Below, piece by piece: positions 19,160-28,590 of a stretch of DNA of 64,000 bases. The notes below the pieces were generated by a model. That model saw nothing but the letters and a program-made list of their open reading frames with translations. It was not told the origin of the DNA and ran no database searches. The stretch covers positions 40,630-104,629 of the forward strand of contig JAHBWU010000003.1 in assembly GCA_019636835.1 (NCBI GenBank). The letters run 5' to 3'. The position numbers were made by a program, and so were the translations under genes. How positions within the stretch are numbered: the first letter of the stretch is position 1; each line of letters begins with the position of its first letter. This stretch comes from Nitrospira sp. (GTDB lineage: Bacteria > Nitrospirota > Nitrospiria > Nitrospirales > Nitrospiraceae).

Positions 19160-20634
19160 TGAGCATGCTCAAACTGTTCAATACGCTGACTGGACGGCAA
19201 GAAATTTTCGAGTCGATTGAACAGAAGAACGTACGCATGTACGTCTGCGGCGTGACGGTCTATGACTATTGCCACATCGGTCATGCGCGCAGTGCGTTGG
19301 TATTCGACGTGCTCCGGCGATATTTGGAATACAGCGGCTATGCTGTGACCTTCGTCAAGAACTTCACGGATGTGGACGACAAGATCATCAAGCGGGCACA
19401 TGAACAGGGTGTTTCTTATGATGTCGTTACACGCCGATACATTCAGGCCTACCATGAGGATATGGGGAAGTTGGGAATCCGAGCTGCGACGGAAGAGCCC
19501 AAGGCCACGGAGCACATACCCGCCATCGTTCAGCTCACGGAACAATTGGTCAACAAGGGGTTAGCCTACGTGGTGGATGGGGATGTGTATTTTGAGGTTT
19601 CGAAATATCCGGAATACGGAAGGTTGTCGAAGCGACGACTTGAGGACTTGCAGGCCGGTGCGCGTGTGGACGTCGATGAGCGAAAGCGTCACCCGATGGA
19701 CTTTGCCCTGTGGAAGAGCAGTAAGCCAGGGGAACCGGCATGGGAAAGCCCCTGGGGACTCGGGCGACCGGGCTGGCATATCGAGTGTTCCGCCATGTCG
19801 ATCCGGCACCTCAGCGAAACCTTCGATATCCATGGTGGTGGGATGGATTTGATTTTCCCGCACCATGAGAACGAGATCGCGCAGTCCTGCGGAGCGACAG
19901 GAAAAGAATTCGCTCGCTATTGGGTCCACAATGGGTTCGTTCAGATCAACAAAGAGAAGATGTCCAAATCGCTTGGCAACTTTTTCACGATCCGGGAGGT
20001 CTTTGAGAAGTCGGAATGGTCGGAAGAGATCACGGGAGAAATCCTCAGATACTTCCTCCTATCAACTCATTACCACGGACCGCTGGATTTTTCCGATCAG
20101 GCATTGAAAGAGGCAAAGAGTGCATTGAATGGATTCTATGACCTTTTCAATCGACTGAGAGAAAACAACGGTTCAGGAGGGTCGGCTGATGGCCTTCTCA
20201 AGGCTGCCGTTGAACAGAGGCGCAGTTCATTTGTCCAAGCGATGGATGACGACCTCAATACTCCCGCTGCAATCGCAGCCTTGCAGGGCTTGCGAAGCGA
20301 TGTGAACAAAATACTCGAAAAAGGCCTTTCACTTGAAGCGCGCAAGAACGCCAGGCAAGAATTTCGATCGATGGGCAATGTGTTGGGGTTGTTTCAGTTG
20401 GACAAATGGCAGTTCAATATCGAACTCGCCGGGACGGCCACTGTGACGGGTTCGGTACGAGCCGACCATCTAGTCAGGCTAACTGACACCGAAATCGAAA
20501 GAATGATCGCTGAGCGAAATGAGGCGCGCGTCAAAAAGGACTTCAAGCGCGCCGATGAAATCCGCAATGAACTCGCTGTTCGAAGAATCATCATCGAGGA
20601 CAAGCCCGATGGCACAACCCGTTGGAAGCGCTAA
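19159..20634 (+). CDS. cysS: Cysteinyl-tRNA synthetase
   Basis: This enzyme charges tRNA-Cys with cysteine. The 491-residue class I synthetase has the zinc-ligand start YVCGVTVYD, the HIGH motif ([12 protein letters not shown], about 32-43), HIECSAMS and HHENEIAQS in the zinc site region, and the KMSKSLGNF motif (about 265-273). The C-terminal DALR helical domain ends with the usual [15 protein letters not shown]. The start overlaps the dedA stop (TAATG); a second ATG two codons later is also possible. Confidence 0.97.
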   Translation: MSMLKLFNTLTGRQEIFESIEQKNVRMYVCGVTVYDYCHIGHARSALVFDVLRRYLEYSGYAVTFVKNFTDVDDKIIKRAHEQGVSYDVVTRRYIQAYHEDMGKLGIRAATEEPKATEHIPAIVQLTEQLVNKGLAYVVDGDVYFEVSKYPEYGRLSKRRLEDLQAGARVDVDERKRHPMDFALWKSSKPGEPAWESPWGLGRPGWHIECSAMSIRHLSETFDIHGGGMDLIFPHHENEIAQSCGATGKEFARYWVHNGFVQINKEKMSKSLGNFFTIREVFEKSEWSEEITGEILRYFLLSTHYHGPLDFSDQALKEAKSALNGFYDLFNRLRENNGSGGSADGLLKAAVEQRRSSFVQAMDDDLNTPAAIAALQGLRSDVNKILEKGLSLEARKNARQEFRSMGNVLGLFQLDKWQFNIELAGTATVTGSVRADHLVRLTDTEIERMIAERNEARVKKDFKRADEIRNELAVRRIIIEDKPDGTTRWKR

Positions 20635-21376
20635 TGCTCAGGAGATTCTCTATGGTCTCCATGCCGTCCGCGAAGCGCTGAAAGCCGGAAACCGACCATT
20701 GCAACGTGTGCTCGTCATTCGGACCGACAAACAGTTCACCGATCTGGTACAACTGGCTCGATCACGCCGTGTTCCGATTCATGTTCAGCCTCTGACCTCT
20801 TTCGACCGTCTGGTTCCCAACGGCAAGCACCAAGGCGTTGTGGCCTTTACGTCGGCAAAGGCCTATCAGACGGAGGAGTCGATTCTCGCTCGAGCTGCCC
20901 AACGGCATGAGGCGCCACTCTTGGTAGTCCTGGACGGAGTCGAAGATCCCCACAACCTCGGCGCCGTGCTTCGAACGGCGGAGGGCGCGGGTGCCCACGG
21001 AGTATTTATTCCCGAACGACGGGCCGCCGGGCTTACATCCGTGGTTGCCAAAGCTTCGGCCGGAGCGATCGATCACATTCCCGTTGCGCGCGTGACAAAC
21101 ATGAGCAGATCGATCGAGTCGTTGAAAGCGGCCGGAGTGTGGATCTATGGCGTGACGCCGTCGGCGAATAAAGTATTTACGGATCTCGATCTGCGAGAAC
21201 CGGTTGGGCTGGTTTTGGGAGGAGAGGGAACGGGTATCAGACCTGGTGTCCTACAACATTGCGATGACTGTGTCCGCATTCCTCTGAGAGGTCAGGTCCG
21301 ATCGTTGAATGTGTCCGCTGCGGCAGCCATAGTCCTGTTTGAGGCGGTTCGTCAGCGATGTCCGACCCAGAGCTGA
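20609..21376 (+). CDS. rlmB: 23S rRNA 2'-O-methyltransferase (RlmB/TrmH family)
   Basis: The 255-residue SPOUT methyltransferase probably methylates the 2'-OH of a guanosine in 23S rRNA (Gm2251 in E. coli). Motifs are ILYGLHAVREALKA at the start (substrate-binding domain), LVVLDGVEDPHNLGAVLRTAEGAG, VLGGEGTGIRPGVLQHCDDCVRIPL and SLNVSAAAAIVLFEAVRQR, the trefoil-knot SAM site. ATG 20609 lies within the end of cysS and follows a GAGGA site; the open frame extends further upstream inside cysS only by chance. It ends 2 nt from the stop of the convergent LuxR-type gene. Confidence 0.92.
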   Translation: MAQPVGSANAQEILYGLHAVREALKAGNRPLQRVLVIRTDKQFTDLVQLARSRRVPIHVQPLTSFDRLVPNGKHQGVVAFTSAKAYQTEESILARAAQRHEAPLLVVLDGVEDPHNLGAVLRTAEGAGAHGVFIPERRAAGLTSVVAKASAGAIDHIPVARVTNMSRSIESLKAAGVWIYGVTPSANKVFTDLDLREPVGLVLGGEGTGIRPGVLQHCDDCVRIPLRGQVRSLNVSAAAAIVLFEAVRQRCPTQS

Positions 21377-21378
21377 CT

Positions 21379-21657
21379 TTACCGGATCCTGAGCACGCCG
21401 CTCTGAATGGCGGTTTTCAGCAGTTGAGCCGTATTCGACACCCGCATTTTCTTCATCATATTAGCGCGGTGGGCTTCGACGGTTTTGACGCTGATCTTCA
21501 ACCGGTGACCGATCTCCTTGTTCTTAAAACCCGCCCAGATCAATTCCAAAATTTCCTGTTCGCGTGATGTGAGCGACTCAGGCCGTTTTGTGCGAGGCGG
21601 CGGTTCAAGATCGGCAAGCGATTTTCGAGGCCGTGACTTTCCAGTTGTCTTCGCCAT
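21379..21657 (-). CDS. Small LuxR/GerE-type helix-turn-helix regulator
   Basis: The 92-residue protein consists almost only of a GerE-type HTH: LTSREQEILELIWAGFKNKEIGHRLKISVKTVEAHRANMMKKM (about 27-70), preceded by a basic Pro/Arg-rich tail. There is no receiver or ligand domain, so it is either constitutive or acts with a partner. It is divergent from the prepilin peptidase gene with 157 bp between, so control of the pilus cluster is a plausible inference. The stop is nearly back to back with that of rlmB. Confidence 0.85.
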   Translation of the reverse strand: MAKTTGKSRPRKSLADLEPPPRTKRPESLTSREQEILELIWAGFKNKEIGHRLKISVKTVEAHRANMMKKMRVSNTAQLLKTAIQSGVLRIR

Positions 21658-21735
21658 AGTAGGTATTTCTCCATCTAGTAGATAAGTCCATCAGGTATAC
21701 TTAGGTACTCAAGCGAGTGTTACGACTATATTATG

Positions 21736-21747
21736 GAATGATCATTC
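21736..21747. promoter_or_regulatory. Perfect 12-bp palindrome in the luxR-pilD divergent region
   Basis: GAATGATCATTC is a perfect palindrome in the AT-rich 157-bp gap between the LuxR-type gene and pilD, just after a TATATT (21727-21732). It is a candidate operator. A second short palindrome, CCCTAGTAGGG, lies about 25 nt further on, and CTAGTAG also occurs near 21675. Confidence 0.35.
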
Positions 21748-21814
21748 AAGAATGTAAATAAAGGCACTTCGGCCCTAGTAGGGTTACTGGGTAGGGAAAG
21801 AACTCTGAGCAATT

Positions 21815-22597
21815 ATGCATGACGGAGGACCGTTACCGCTACTGATTGCCGGCCTTTTCGGTGCGCTCATCGGTAGCTTTCTCAATGTTTGTATCTATCG
21901 CTTGCCACGGCAGGAGTCGATCGCGTGGCCGGGCTCTCATTGTCCGAAGTGCTCCCATCCCATTGCCTGGTACGATAACATTCCGATTCTGAGTTACCTT
22001 GCGTTGGCTGGACGCTGCAGGCATTGTGCCGTACGCATTCCGTTCCGCTATCCCCTGGTCGAGATCCTGAATGCAGCAGGTTATGTAAGTCTCCTTTGGT
22101 TCTTCGGCCCAAGCTGGATGACTGTGGCGTATGGGTTGCTCTATTCCGCCCTTCTCGTGGTAGCCGGAACAGATCTTTCTCATAAGATCATCCCCAACGC
22201 CGTGACGTTTCCAGGGATCATGCTAGGCCTCGTCTGTGCCACCACCATCTTACCCCTCGGGTTCCTGAACAGCTTGCTGGGAATCCTCGTCGGCGGTGGA
22301 ATCCTGTGGCTTTTGGCATGGGCCAGTCCCTATCTTTTCGGGAAAGAGGGGATGGGCGGGGGGGACATCAAGCTTCTGGCAATGATAGGGGCGTTTCTGG
22401 GATGGAAACCTGCGCTGATGACGATCATGGTCGGGTCGTTCCTGGGATCACTCGTCGGGGTTTCCTTGATTGCGACCCAGGTGATTAAGCGCGAGGACTA
22501 CATTCCCTTCGGGCCGTTTCTGGTTTGCGGTGCGCTGGTCGCACTATTCTTTGGCCAATCCATCCTCGATTGGTATCAAGGGATCTTGGCCGGATAA
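21815..22597 (+). CDS. pilD: Prepilin peptidase / N-methyltransferase
   Basis: This inner-membrane aspartic protease cleaves the leader of type IV prepilins after glycine and methylates the new N-terminus. The 260-residue protein has GSFLNVCIYRLP, the two CxxC pairs of the cytoplasmic zinc/methylase loop (CPKCSHPIAWYDNIPILSY and CRHC), and the two catalytic aspartates in GTDLSHKIIPN (about 115-125) and GMGGGDIKLLAMIGAFLG (about 176-193), with about eight hydrophobic segments. It leads the pilin gene cluster that supplies its substrates. The ribosome binding site is weak. Confidence 0.95.
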   Translation: MHDGGPLPLLIAGLFGALIGSFLNVCIYRLPRQESIAWPGSHCPKCSHPIAWYDNIPILSYLALAGRCRHCAVRIPFRYPLVEILNAAGYVSLLWFFGPSWMTVAYGLLYSALLVVAGTDLSHKIIPNAVTFPGIMLGLVCATTILPLGFLNSLLGILVGGGILWLLAWASPYLFGKEGMGGGDIKLLAMIGAFLGWKPALMTIMVGSFLGSLVGVSLIATQVIKREDYIPFGPFLVCGALVALFFGQSILDWYQGILAG

Positions 22598-22835
22598 CGG
22601 CTCTCCTGGCCGATTCCCACCCTTTCGTACTGTATCTCTTCTGTGAGGAACAGTATCTTCTGAGGTACTCCGGCTATCCACCGTCCGCTCCTTCCGTGAA
22701 AGCGTGATCTCTACCAGGTCATTCCAAGCATTTCTCATTTTAGCTTCATCGATTCAATGGTTTAGGAGAGTTTCAAGGACCCCTTACTCAGCAGGGAGAC
22801 ATCCATGGGGGCCTCGACTATGAACGGCACGAGTC

Positions 22836-22862
22836 TTGACATAGCGACGGACTACCTAAATC
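22836..22862 (+). promoter_or_regulatory. Possible promoter upstream of the first minor-pilin set
   Basis: A perfect -35 TTGACA (22836-22841) is followed by TAAATC (22857-22862) after only 15 nt. It lies about 27 nt before the pilin start and would give a short leader. The short spacer makes it tentative. The rest of the 22598-22888 gap shows no gene. Confidence 0.3.
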
Positions 22863-22888
22863 AGTGCAGCAGAGATAGTGAGGAAAAT

Positions 22889-23320
22889 ATGAACCAAGAA
22901 GGTAAGACGTTGACGGAACTCATGGTGGTCGTAGCGATCATAGGGATGGTAGCGACAATGGCCGCACCCAACTACTCGGTGTTTAGTTCACGTGCCCAGG
23001 TCCGTTGTACGATCGAGGAAATCGCTTCGGAACTACGCCTTGCACGACAGCTTGCGATGACCTATCGGGATCGCGTTCGAATCGTCGTCGACCTGGAGCA
23101 GCAGGCCCTTACCACTCAGTTCGTGAACACTGCAACTACACATCACGCATATCACTATGGAGGAAAGGGCATTGTTATCGAAGAACCAAGCGCAGGCCCT
23201 GAGATCCTCTTCCATCCAAGCGGACGTTCTGCCAGTGCAACGACGATTCAACTTCACAGTTTAGAGGGACAGATCCAACAGCTCACCGTGAGCATTACGG
23301 GCCGAGTATCGGTCTTATGA
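22889..23320 (+). CDS. Minor pilin, GspH/FimT type (set A)
   Basis: The protein has a short prepilin leader MNQEG followed by KTLTELMVVVAIIGMVATMAA, with the essential Glu at mature position 5 and a single hydrophobic helix. The residue after the cleavage site is Lys and not the usual Phe or Met, which is unusual. The globular part fits GspH/FimT (ASELRLARQLAMTYRDRVRIVV). It would be processed by PilD and act in a minor-pilin complex. The start at 22889 (143 residues) is chosen because the leader then has the typical length and a GTGAGGA site precedes it; an open frame to 22805 would give an atypically long leader. Confidence 0.8.
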   Translation: MNQEGKTLTELMVVVAIIGMVATMAAPNYSVFSSRAQVRCTIEEIASELRLARQLAMTYRDRVRIVVDLEQQALTTQFVNTATTHHAYHYGGKGIVIEEPSAGPEILFHPSGRSASATTIQLHSLEGQIQQLTVSITGRVSVL

Positions 23321-23328
23321 GGCGAACC

Positions 23329-23802
23329 ATGAAGAATGATGGCTTCAGTCTGATCGAGGTGATGGTGGCAATAGTGATTGCAGGAGTTGCACTCATGGGG
23401 ACCCTTGGCGCGGTGGAGGTTTCGTCCAGGCACGTACAGCAGGGTGGCCTGAACAGTAAGGCGATCGAGTTGGCCCAGGCAAGGTTGGAAGCGAAGCGTT
23501 CCGTTCGTTGGCAGTCCCTTCTGGAAGATGATCTCGATCACGATGGCACTCCTGAAACGCTCATGGCCGATGACGGGCAAGGCCCCGACCTAACTGCGGG
23601 TGATGGGATTTACACAGCCATGTATGAGCGTGACGGAGTGACAGTCGTGTGGATGATTGAGACGGAACGGCCTGGACCACCGCGTTCCTCCGCCATGGTG
23701 ATGATTCGCGCGGTTGCGTCCTATTCTGGGCTAAACGGACACAGGAGGGAAGTACAGGTGGCAACCATTCGATCCAATCCAAACTTTGTGGGGCAACGAT
23801 GA
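23329..23802 (+). CDS. Minor pilin, PilV type (set A)
   Basis: The leader MKNDG is followed by FSLIEVMVAIVIAGVALMGTLGAVEVSS, the class III prepilin signature with Glu5. This 157-residue protein resembles PilV/GspI proteins, which carry an N-terminal helix that often includes GVALMG, as here. A stretch DDLDHDGTPETLMADDGQGPD contains Asp/Asn-rich turns that could bind calcium. ATG 23329 is preferred over 23317 because GAGGCG lies upstream and the leader is then five residues. The end overlaps the next pilin gene (ATGA). Confidence 0.8.
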   Translation: MKNDGFSLIEVMVAIVIAGVALMGTLGAVEVSSRHVQQGGLNSKAIELAQARLEAKRSVRWQSLLEDDLDHDGTPETLMADDGQGPDLTAGDGIYTAMYERDGVTVVWMIETERPGPPRSSAMVMIRAVASYSGLNGHRREVQVATIRSNPNFVGQR

Positions 23803-24557
23803 ACCAAGGGAATATCACCAGATCTGATGTACGGCGCCGGCGCTCCATCGGCATGGTATCCGACAGGAGCGGTGTTTGTCTGACCGAATTGATGGTCAGT
23901 TTGACGTCCGGAGCGATCGTATTAGCTGCGGCGTTGAATGCCTTGAATGTCGCGCAAGCCCATGTGACCAAACAGCAAAATGACCTGAGACATCAGCAGG
24001 ATCTCAGACTGGGGTTGGAAGTCTTCGAACAAGAAGTTCGATTAGCGGTGGCCGATTCGATCGTCTCAGCGACTCCAGATGAATTTCGGTTTCATGCCAA
24101 TATCAGTGCCCGTCGAACGATGATCACCGGCGCGGTCGTACCGGGTCAATCAGTTATTGCGGTGCAGGATGGCAGTGGATGGAGCGAGGGAAAGACCGTA
24201 ATCATTTGTGGCAGCCAAGCCTGCGAAGTGCATCGACTCTCCCGTTCAGGGCAGCAGAATCAGCTGACCTTGACTGAACCGGTAGCCATGTCGTTTCCAG
24301 CGGGTGCCTCTGTGGAAGTGAACAATCGGGTGGTCTATTACGCTAAGCGAGACGAAAACGGAACGGTGAAGCTTATGCGGATGGTTGACGGAGGAGCGAA
24401 TATTCTCATCGGCGATCTGGAAGATCTGCATTTTTCATATCGGGACGAGCATGGTCTTATCACGCGGCAGCCCTCGCTCGTGAAGCGGGTCGTGCTCGCA
24501 ATCGAGTCGCACCACTCTCTGCATAGAGTGATGCGGGAAGTAAGTCTCCGATCATAG
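23799..24557 (+). CDS. Minor pilin, PilW type (set A)
   Basis: After a 26-residue leader ending SDRSG comes VCLTELMVSLTSGAIVLAAALNAL, a prepilin helix with Glu5 and Val at position 1. The body (252 residues in total) contains the PilW-like helix continuation QQDLRLGLEVFEQEVRLAV and an IVSATPDEFRFHAN strand region. It would join the minor-pilin complex that primes pilus assembly. It overlaps the stop of the preceding pilin gene by 4 nt and is followed by the PilX-like gene after 10 nt. Confidence 0.75.
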   Translation: MNQGNITRSDVRRRRSIGMVSDRSGVCLTELMVSLTSGAIVLAAALNALNVAQAHVTKQQNDLRHQQDLRLGLEVFEQEVRLAVADSIVSATPDEFRFHANISARRTMITGAVVPGQSVIAVQDGSGWSEGKTVIICGSQACEVHRLSRSGQQNQLTLTEPVAMSFPAGASVEVNNRVVYYAKRDENGTVKLMRMVDGGANILIGDLEDLHFSYRDEHGLITRQPSLVKRVVLAIESHHSLHRVMREVSLRS

Positions 24558-24567
24558 GAGTGAAAAC

Positions 24568-26037
24568 ATGTCGAATGTAAATGTCCAAGACGGTCAGCAG
24601 GGGATTGCACTTCTGGGAGCTATGGTTGTTGCTCTCATTCTATCAATGTTGGGCGCGACCCTTCTCAATCTTGCAGGACAAGAGGCCGCCAGTGCTGGAC
24701 TAGCAAGCCAGGCGGCGGTTGCCCAGCAACTGGCCGACGGGGCTGGCGAATTGGTGGTGGCCTGGTTTCACAGTCCCCGGACAGTTGCAGGCGTGCCACA
24801 ACTTTCATCCTTTCAAGAAAAAAGAAATCGCGATAAAGATGGAGCGCCATCATTTTTTGACGCGCTCGGTCGCTCGCAATTCGTAGGTACGGTGGATCAG
24901 CCGGATCTACGGTTACAGACCGGCAATCCCTCAGATCACCGACTGTTGAACGATCCTGAGACAGGAATGTTTCACACGATGACACATCTAGGACAGGTGG
25001 AAGAACTCAAAATCTACGCGCCTTCCAAGCCGGGTCTCCTATGCACAATCGACACCACGGTTGTAACCAATACCAATCCTCCGGTTAGGCAATCGATACT
25101 GATGCAGTTGGGCGCGCTGGACCTGCCGCCGTTAAGAGCTGCTGTGCAAGTGGGTCGGCATCTTGGCCGGTTCCAGTCGGGAAACGAATCACCGGTCTTT
25201 GTGCATTGGGGTGAGTTAAAGGTGGGAGGTGATCTGATCCTCACACAGGCTGATGAGATTCCCCTGAGGAGTGCGCTTGCTCAAGTAACAGGACAAGCAT
25301 ATGACGAAATGACGCAACGAGAAGATCGATGGATGGAAGGATGGATAGGCGGGACGGTTCAGGTGACACAATCCCCTGTGGGGGAAACTCCTAGTTTCCC
25401 CGGCAACCTCCACATGGGCCAGAATCCGATTCCGGGAGTTTCCCTCGATCAGTGGCCCTATGAAAACATAAAACGAATGGCAAAAAGATTCGGCCGTTAC
25501 TTCGCGATTGATCGAGAAGGACTTCTGTATCCGCAAGGCATTGTAGAACCAGGACGTGGCATTTCCCCGGACGAGGTATTTCGGTCACAGAAAAGCGGCG
25601 ATCAGCATGGCCTGATATTTATTGACACGCTCGATCAGACTGCTCCCCGGCCAGACAACCTCGGGGTTGTCAGATTGCAGGCCCCGTACTTTGAAGGCAT
25701 GGCGGTAGTGCAAGGCCACGTTGTGCTTGCTCCCACTGGATCAGGACAGTCTATTGGGGTATTGAGTCCTCCACAAACAGATCAGGATAAGGGTGTCGCT
25801 CGGATCCCCGTTCAACTCTCCGGCATGCATTTCAACGGAGTACTCCATGCGAGTGGAGATATCACGATCATCGGAAGAGCCAGACTATACGGAGCAGTGG
25901 CGGCAGGGGGAACGATCACCTCAGCCGGTTCAGGAAACAGACTGGAGGTGTGGTATGACCACGATCTCAGTCGAGGGTTATATCGCGGATTGCCCGTGGT
26001 CTATCGCGCACCAGGCACCTGGATGACACGATATTGA
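24568..26037 (+). CDS. Large PilX-like pilus accessory protein (set A)
   Basis: The N-terminal QQGIALLGAMVVALILSMLGATLLNLAGQEA is a PilX-like transmembrane helix without the usual Glu5, as in PilX proteins. At 489 residues it is far longer than PilX (about 150-200), so the C-terminal part (about 200-489), rich in beta strands and turns, is a separate domain I do not recognise; it includes SAGGTITSAGSGNRLEVWYD near the end. It closes the first minor-pilin set. It might be an export-exposed tip protein, but that is inference. Confidence 0.55.
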   Translation: MSNVNVQDGQQGIALLGAMVVALILSMLGATLLNLAGQEAASAGLASQAAVAQQLADGAGELVVAWFHSPRTVAGVPQLSSFQEKRNRDKDGAPSFFDALGRSQFVGTVDQPDLRLQTGNPSDHRLLNDPETGMFHTMTHLGQVEELKIYAPSKPGLLCTIDTTVVTNTNPPVRQSILMQLGALDLPPLRAAVQVGRHLGRFQSGNESPVFVHWGELKVGGDLILTQADEIPLRSALAQVTGQAYDEMTQREDRWMEGWIGGTVQVTQSPVGETPSFPGNLHMGQNPIPGVSLDQWPYENIKRMAKRFGRYFAIDREGLLYPQGIVEPGRGISPDEVFRSQKSGDQHGLIFIDTLDQTAPRPDNLGVVRLQAPYFEGMAVVQGHVVLAPTGSGQSIGVLSPPQTDQDKGVARIPVQLSGMHFNGVLHASGDITIIGRARLYGAVAAGGTITSAGSGNRLEVWYDHDLSRGLYRGLPVVYRAPGTWMTRY

Positions 26038-26126
26038 GCCGAGGATCAAGAGCGAACGACCTCGGTGCGAGAAAGGCTAATGTATGAAAACAACTTCTTA
26101 TTGTCGATGTGAAAGGATGAGCTAAA

Positions 26127-27953
26127 ATGTTCACGCAAGACGTCGAAACGCATCACAAACGGCAGATCCTCTCGGTAGCCACTCTGAAAAAGCCGTCGAT
26201 GACTAAACAACCTCGCAAGATGACGATGGGACGCAGTCTCTTAGACTGTATTGCCTATCGCGGGCTGATCAAACAGGTGGATCTCGATGCTGCAATAGAA
26301 GAATCTCTATCGCGAGAAATTGATCTAGAAACTCTCCTGCTCGATAAGTATCGTGTGCCGAAGTCCGCGCTCGGGTCGGCGCTCAGCGAATTTTACCAAT
26401 GCCCCTACGTTTCCTATGATGAACGAACCGTCATCGACCCGGAGCTCTTAAAAAATCTCAGTTTCGATTATCTCAGAAGAAGCGCATGGATTCCGTTGAA
26501 ACGACAGGGGACTGTTCTCGACATCGTCATCAATGATCCGCACGATCTGGAGAAAGGCCTCGATATACGACGCGCATTCCCCGGTACAACGACACGCTTC
26601 TCCGTGGGGCTTCGTCGGGATATCGAGCAATATCTCCTTGTCGCAACAGGGCAGGCCAATGGGGGATCGATAACCGAGATTCTCGGAGAACTCGTCGATG
26701 AAGCGGGCATCGAACGAAACGGCGAGGCCGAGTCAGGAGAGATCGATGAAAACGATTCCGCCATCGTGCGCCTCGCGAACCAGGTGATCGCTGAGGCGTA
26801 TCGATTAGGGGCCTCGGATGTCCATATTGAACCCTATTCGGATCGCAAGGAGACGGCAGTACGGTTCCGTGTCGATGGGACATGTTTTACCTATATGCGT
26901 ATTCCCGCCGTCTATCGGCGTGCCATAGTTTCGCGGTTGAAGATCATGGCCAACCTCGATATAGCCGAACGACGGAAACCTCAGGACGGCAAAATCCGCT
27001 ACAAATTGGCGAAGGATCGTGAAATCGAATTGCGGGTAGCTACATTACCTACCGCCGGAAACAATGAGGATGTGGTGCTGCGGCTTCTGACGGCAAAGGA
27101 CACCATGCCCTTAGAGGCCATGGACTTTGCCCAAGACATTCTGCAAATCGTTAAAGAATTGTCCGAGCGTCCACATGGCATTTTCATTTGTGTGGGGCCG
27201 ACTGGATCAGGAAAAACCACGACACTGCACGCCATAATGAAACACATCAACACCGACGAGCGAAAGATTTGGACCGCGGAGGACCCCATCGAAATCACCC
27301 AGGAAGGCTTGAGGCAGGTTCAGGTACATCCTAAAATCGGGTTTACCTTTGCCACAGCAATGCGCGCGTTCCTTCGGGCCGACCCGGACGTGATCATGAT
27401 CGGGGAGATGCGGGACAAAGAAACGGCCGATATCGCAATAGAAGCTTCGCTCACCGGTCATCTGGTGATGAGCACGCTTCATACCAACAGTGCAGTAGAA
27501 ACAGTCACTCGATTGCTGGACATGGGTTGTGACTCGTTCAACTTTTCCGATGCGATGTTGGGTGTACTGGCAATGCGCCTCTGTAAGCGCATCTGTTCTC
27601 ACTGCAAAGAACCGTACCACCCGACTCAGCAAGAATATGACGAACTCGTGCAAGGCTATGGAGCGCGATACTGGGAAAAGCTGGGAGTAGCCTATACAGA
27701 AGACTTGACCCTCTATCGTGGGCGTGGTTGCGAGATCTGCAATCACAGCGGGTTTAAGGGACGGGTGGCGCTGCACGAACTCCTGGTTGGTTCAGAGGAA
27801 ATTAAGAATCTGGTCCAAGCCAGAGCGAGGACAGCGGAAATTCTCAGCGTGGCGATGCGGGATGGAATGGTCACCTTGCTGCAGAATGGTATCCAGAAAG
27901 TACTGAATGGTCTGACGACCTATCGGCAAGTCCGAGCCGTTGCAATAAAGTAG
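26127..27953 (+). CDS. Type IV pilus / type II secretion assembly ATPase (PilB/GspE family)
   Basis: This hexameric cytoplasmic ATPase powers pilin polymerisation. The 608-residue protein has an N-terminal MshEN-type domain (about 30-150, a fold that in some homologues binds c-di-GMP). Next come SDVHIEPYSDRKETAVRFRVDG, Walker A GPTGSGKTTTLHAI (about 356-370), Asp box WTAEDPIEI, Walker B DPDVIMIGEMRD (about 418-429) and the His box. The four-cysteine zinc site (CKRICSHCKEPY, about 484-495, and GRGCEICNHSGFKGR, about 531-545) is complete. The start follows AAAGGATGAG. No platform protein (PilC), retraction ATPase or alignment genes lie in the window. Confidence 0.9.
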   Translation: MFTQDVETHHKRQILSVATLKKPSMTKQPRKMTMGRSLLDCIAYRGLIKQVDLDAAIEESLSREIDLETLLLDKYRVPKSALGSALSEFYQCPYVSYDERTVIDPELLKNLSFDYLRRSAWIPLKRQGTVLDIVINDPHDLEKGLDIRRAFPGTTTRFSVGLRRDIEQYLLVATGQANGGSITEILGELVDEAGIERNGEAESGEIDENDSAIVRLANQVIAEAYRLGASDVHIEPYSDRKETAVRFRVDGTCFTYMRIPAVYRRAIVSRLKIMANLDIAERRKPQDGKIRYKLAKDREIELRVATLPTAGNNEDVVLRLLTAKDTMPLEAMDFAQDILQIVKELSERPHGIFICVGPTGSGKTTTLHAIMKHINTDERKIWTAEDPIEITQEGLRQVQVHPKIGFTFATAMRAFLRADPDVIMIGEMRDKETADIAIEASLTGHLVMSTLHTNSAVETVTRLLDMGCDSFNFSDAMLGVLAMRLCKRICSHCKEPYHPTQQEYDELVQGYGARYWEKLGVAYTEDLTLYRGRGCEICNHSGFKGRVALHELLVGSEEIKNLVQARARTAEILSVAMRDGMVTLLQNGIQKVLNGLTTYRQVRAVAIK

Positions 27954-27984
27954 CCCTGCTGGAGTAAACCACCAGTTCAATCGG

Positions 27985-28305
27985 TTATGAGGTCTGCTCC
28001 AGCAACAAAGCGAAGGCTCTCAGCTTCATGAGCATATCGGGCCGAACGCGGATGAATTCCATCCCACATCGGTGCTCAGCAACCCAACGTACTCCTGCCA
28101 ATTCGATGTTAGCCGGCCCCTCGCCATTTAAAAGATCGATATCCAACGAAACGTAGGTTGAGACGGACGGAAGGTGCGTCGCCGTTATAGCGCATCCCTG
28201 TGCCGAAAGGTTTAAGACTGTTCCGTCCGACTTGTTTGTATTGCTCCAAAATTGGCAGGGAAGCTGAACGGCAAACCGCTGGACCTTGCGAGATTCTTTT
28301 GTCAT
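27985..28305 (-). CDS. PilZ domain protein
   Basis: The 106-residue protein is a single PilZ-like domain: QRFAVQLPCQFWS at the N-terminus, LNLSAQGCAITAT with the (D/N)xSxxG motif, and WVAEHRCGMEFIRVRPDM near the C-terminus. The first c-di-GMP motif is not a full RxxxR (the second arginine is missing), so binding of c-di-GMP is uncertain. It is convergent with the ATPase gene, 31 nt apart. Located in the middle of the pilus cluster, it may link second-messenger signalling to pilus assembly. Confidence 0.75.
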   Translation of the reverse strand: MTKESRKVQRFAVQLPCQFWSNTNKSDGTVLNLSAQGCAITATHLPSVSTYVSLDIDLLNGEGPANIELAGVRWVAEHRCGMEFIRVRPDMLMKLRAFALLLEQTS

Positions 28306-28590
28306 CAGACTTGTCTAAACCTATGCCGGTTGAAATCCACAGATGTCTTCATATGTCCCGCTCGCAGCGGGCACCGTTGGTACCTTAGTGACGATTGCGC
28401 ATTCTGTCAAAAAAACCACTCTGCCGTACGAAACGGTACAGCCTACACGCCGAAAATTGTCGTGCATCAGTGCGAAAAATGGCCGAATTTATAGGATCCT
28501 GATAAAGGACAAATGCCATCAAATCAAAAGGTTAGAGGGTGTAAACGCTTTGCCTAGAACGGCATGCCCCTTGCTCAATCAGGATGCGCC

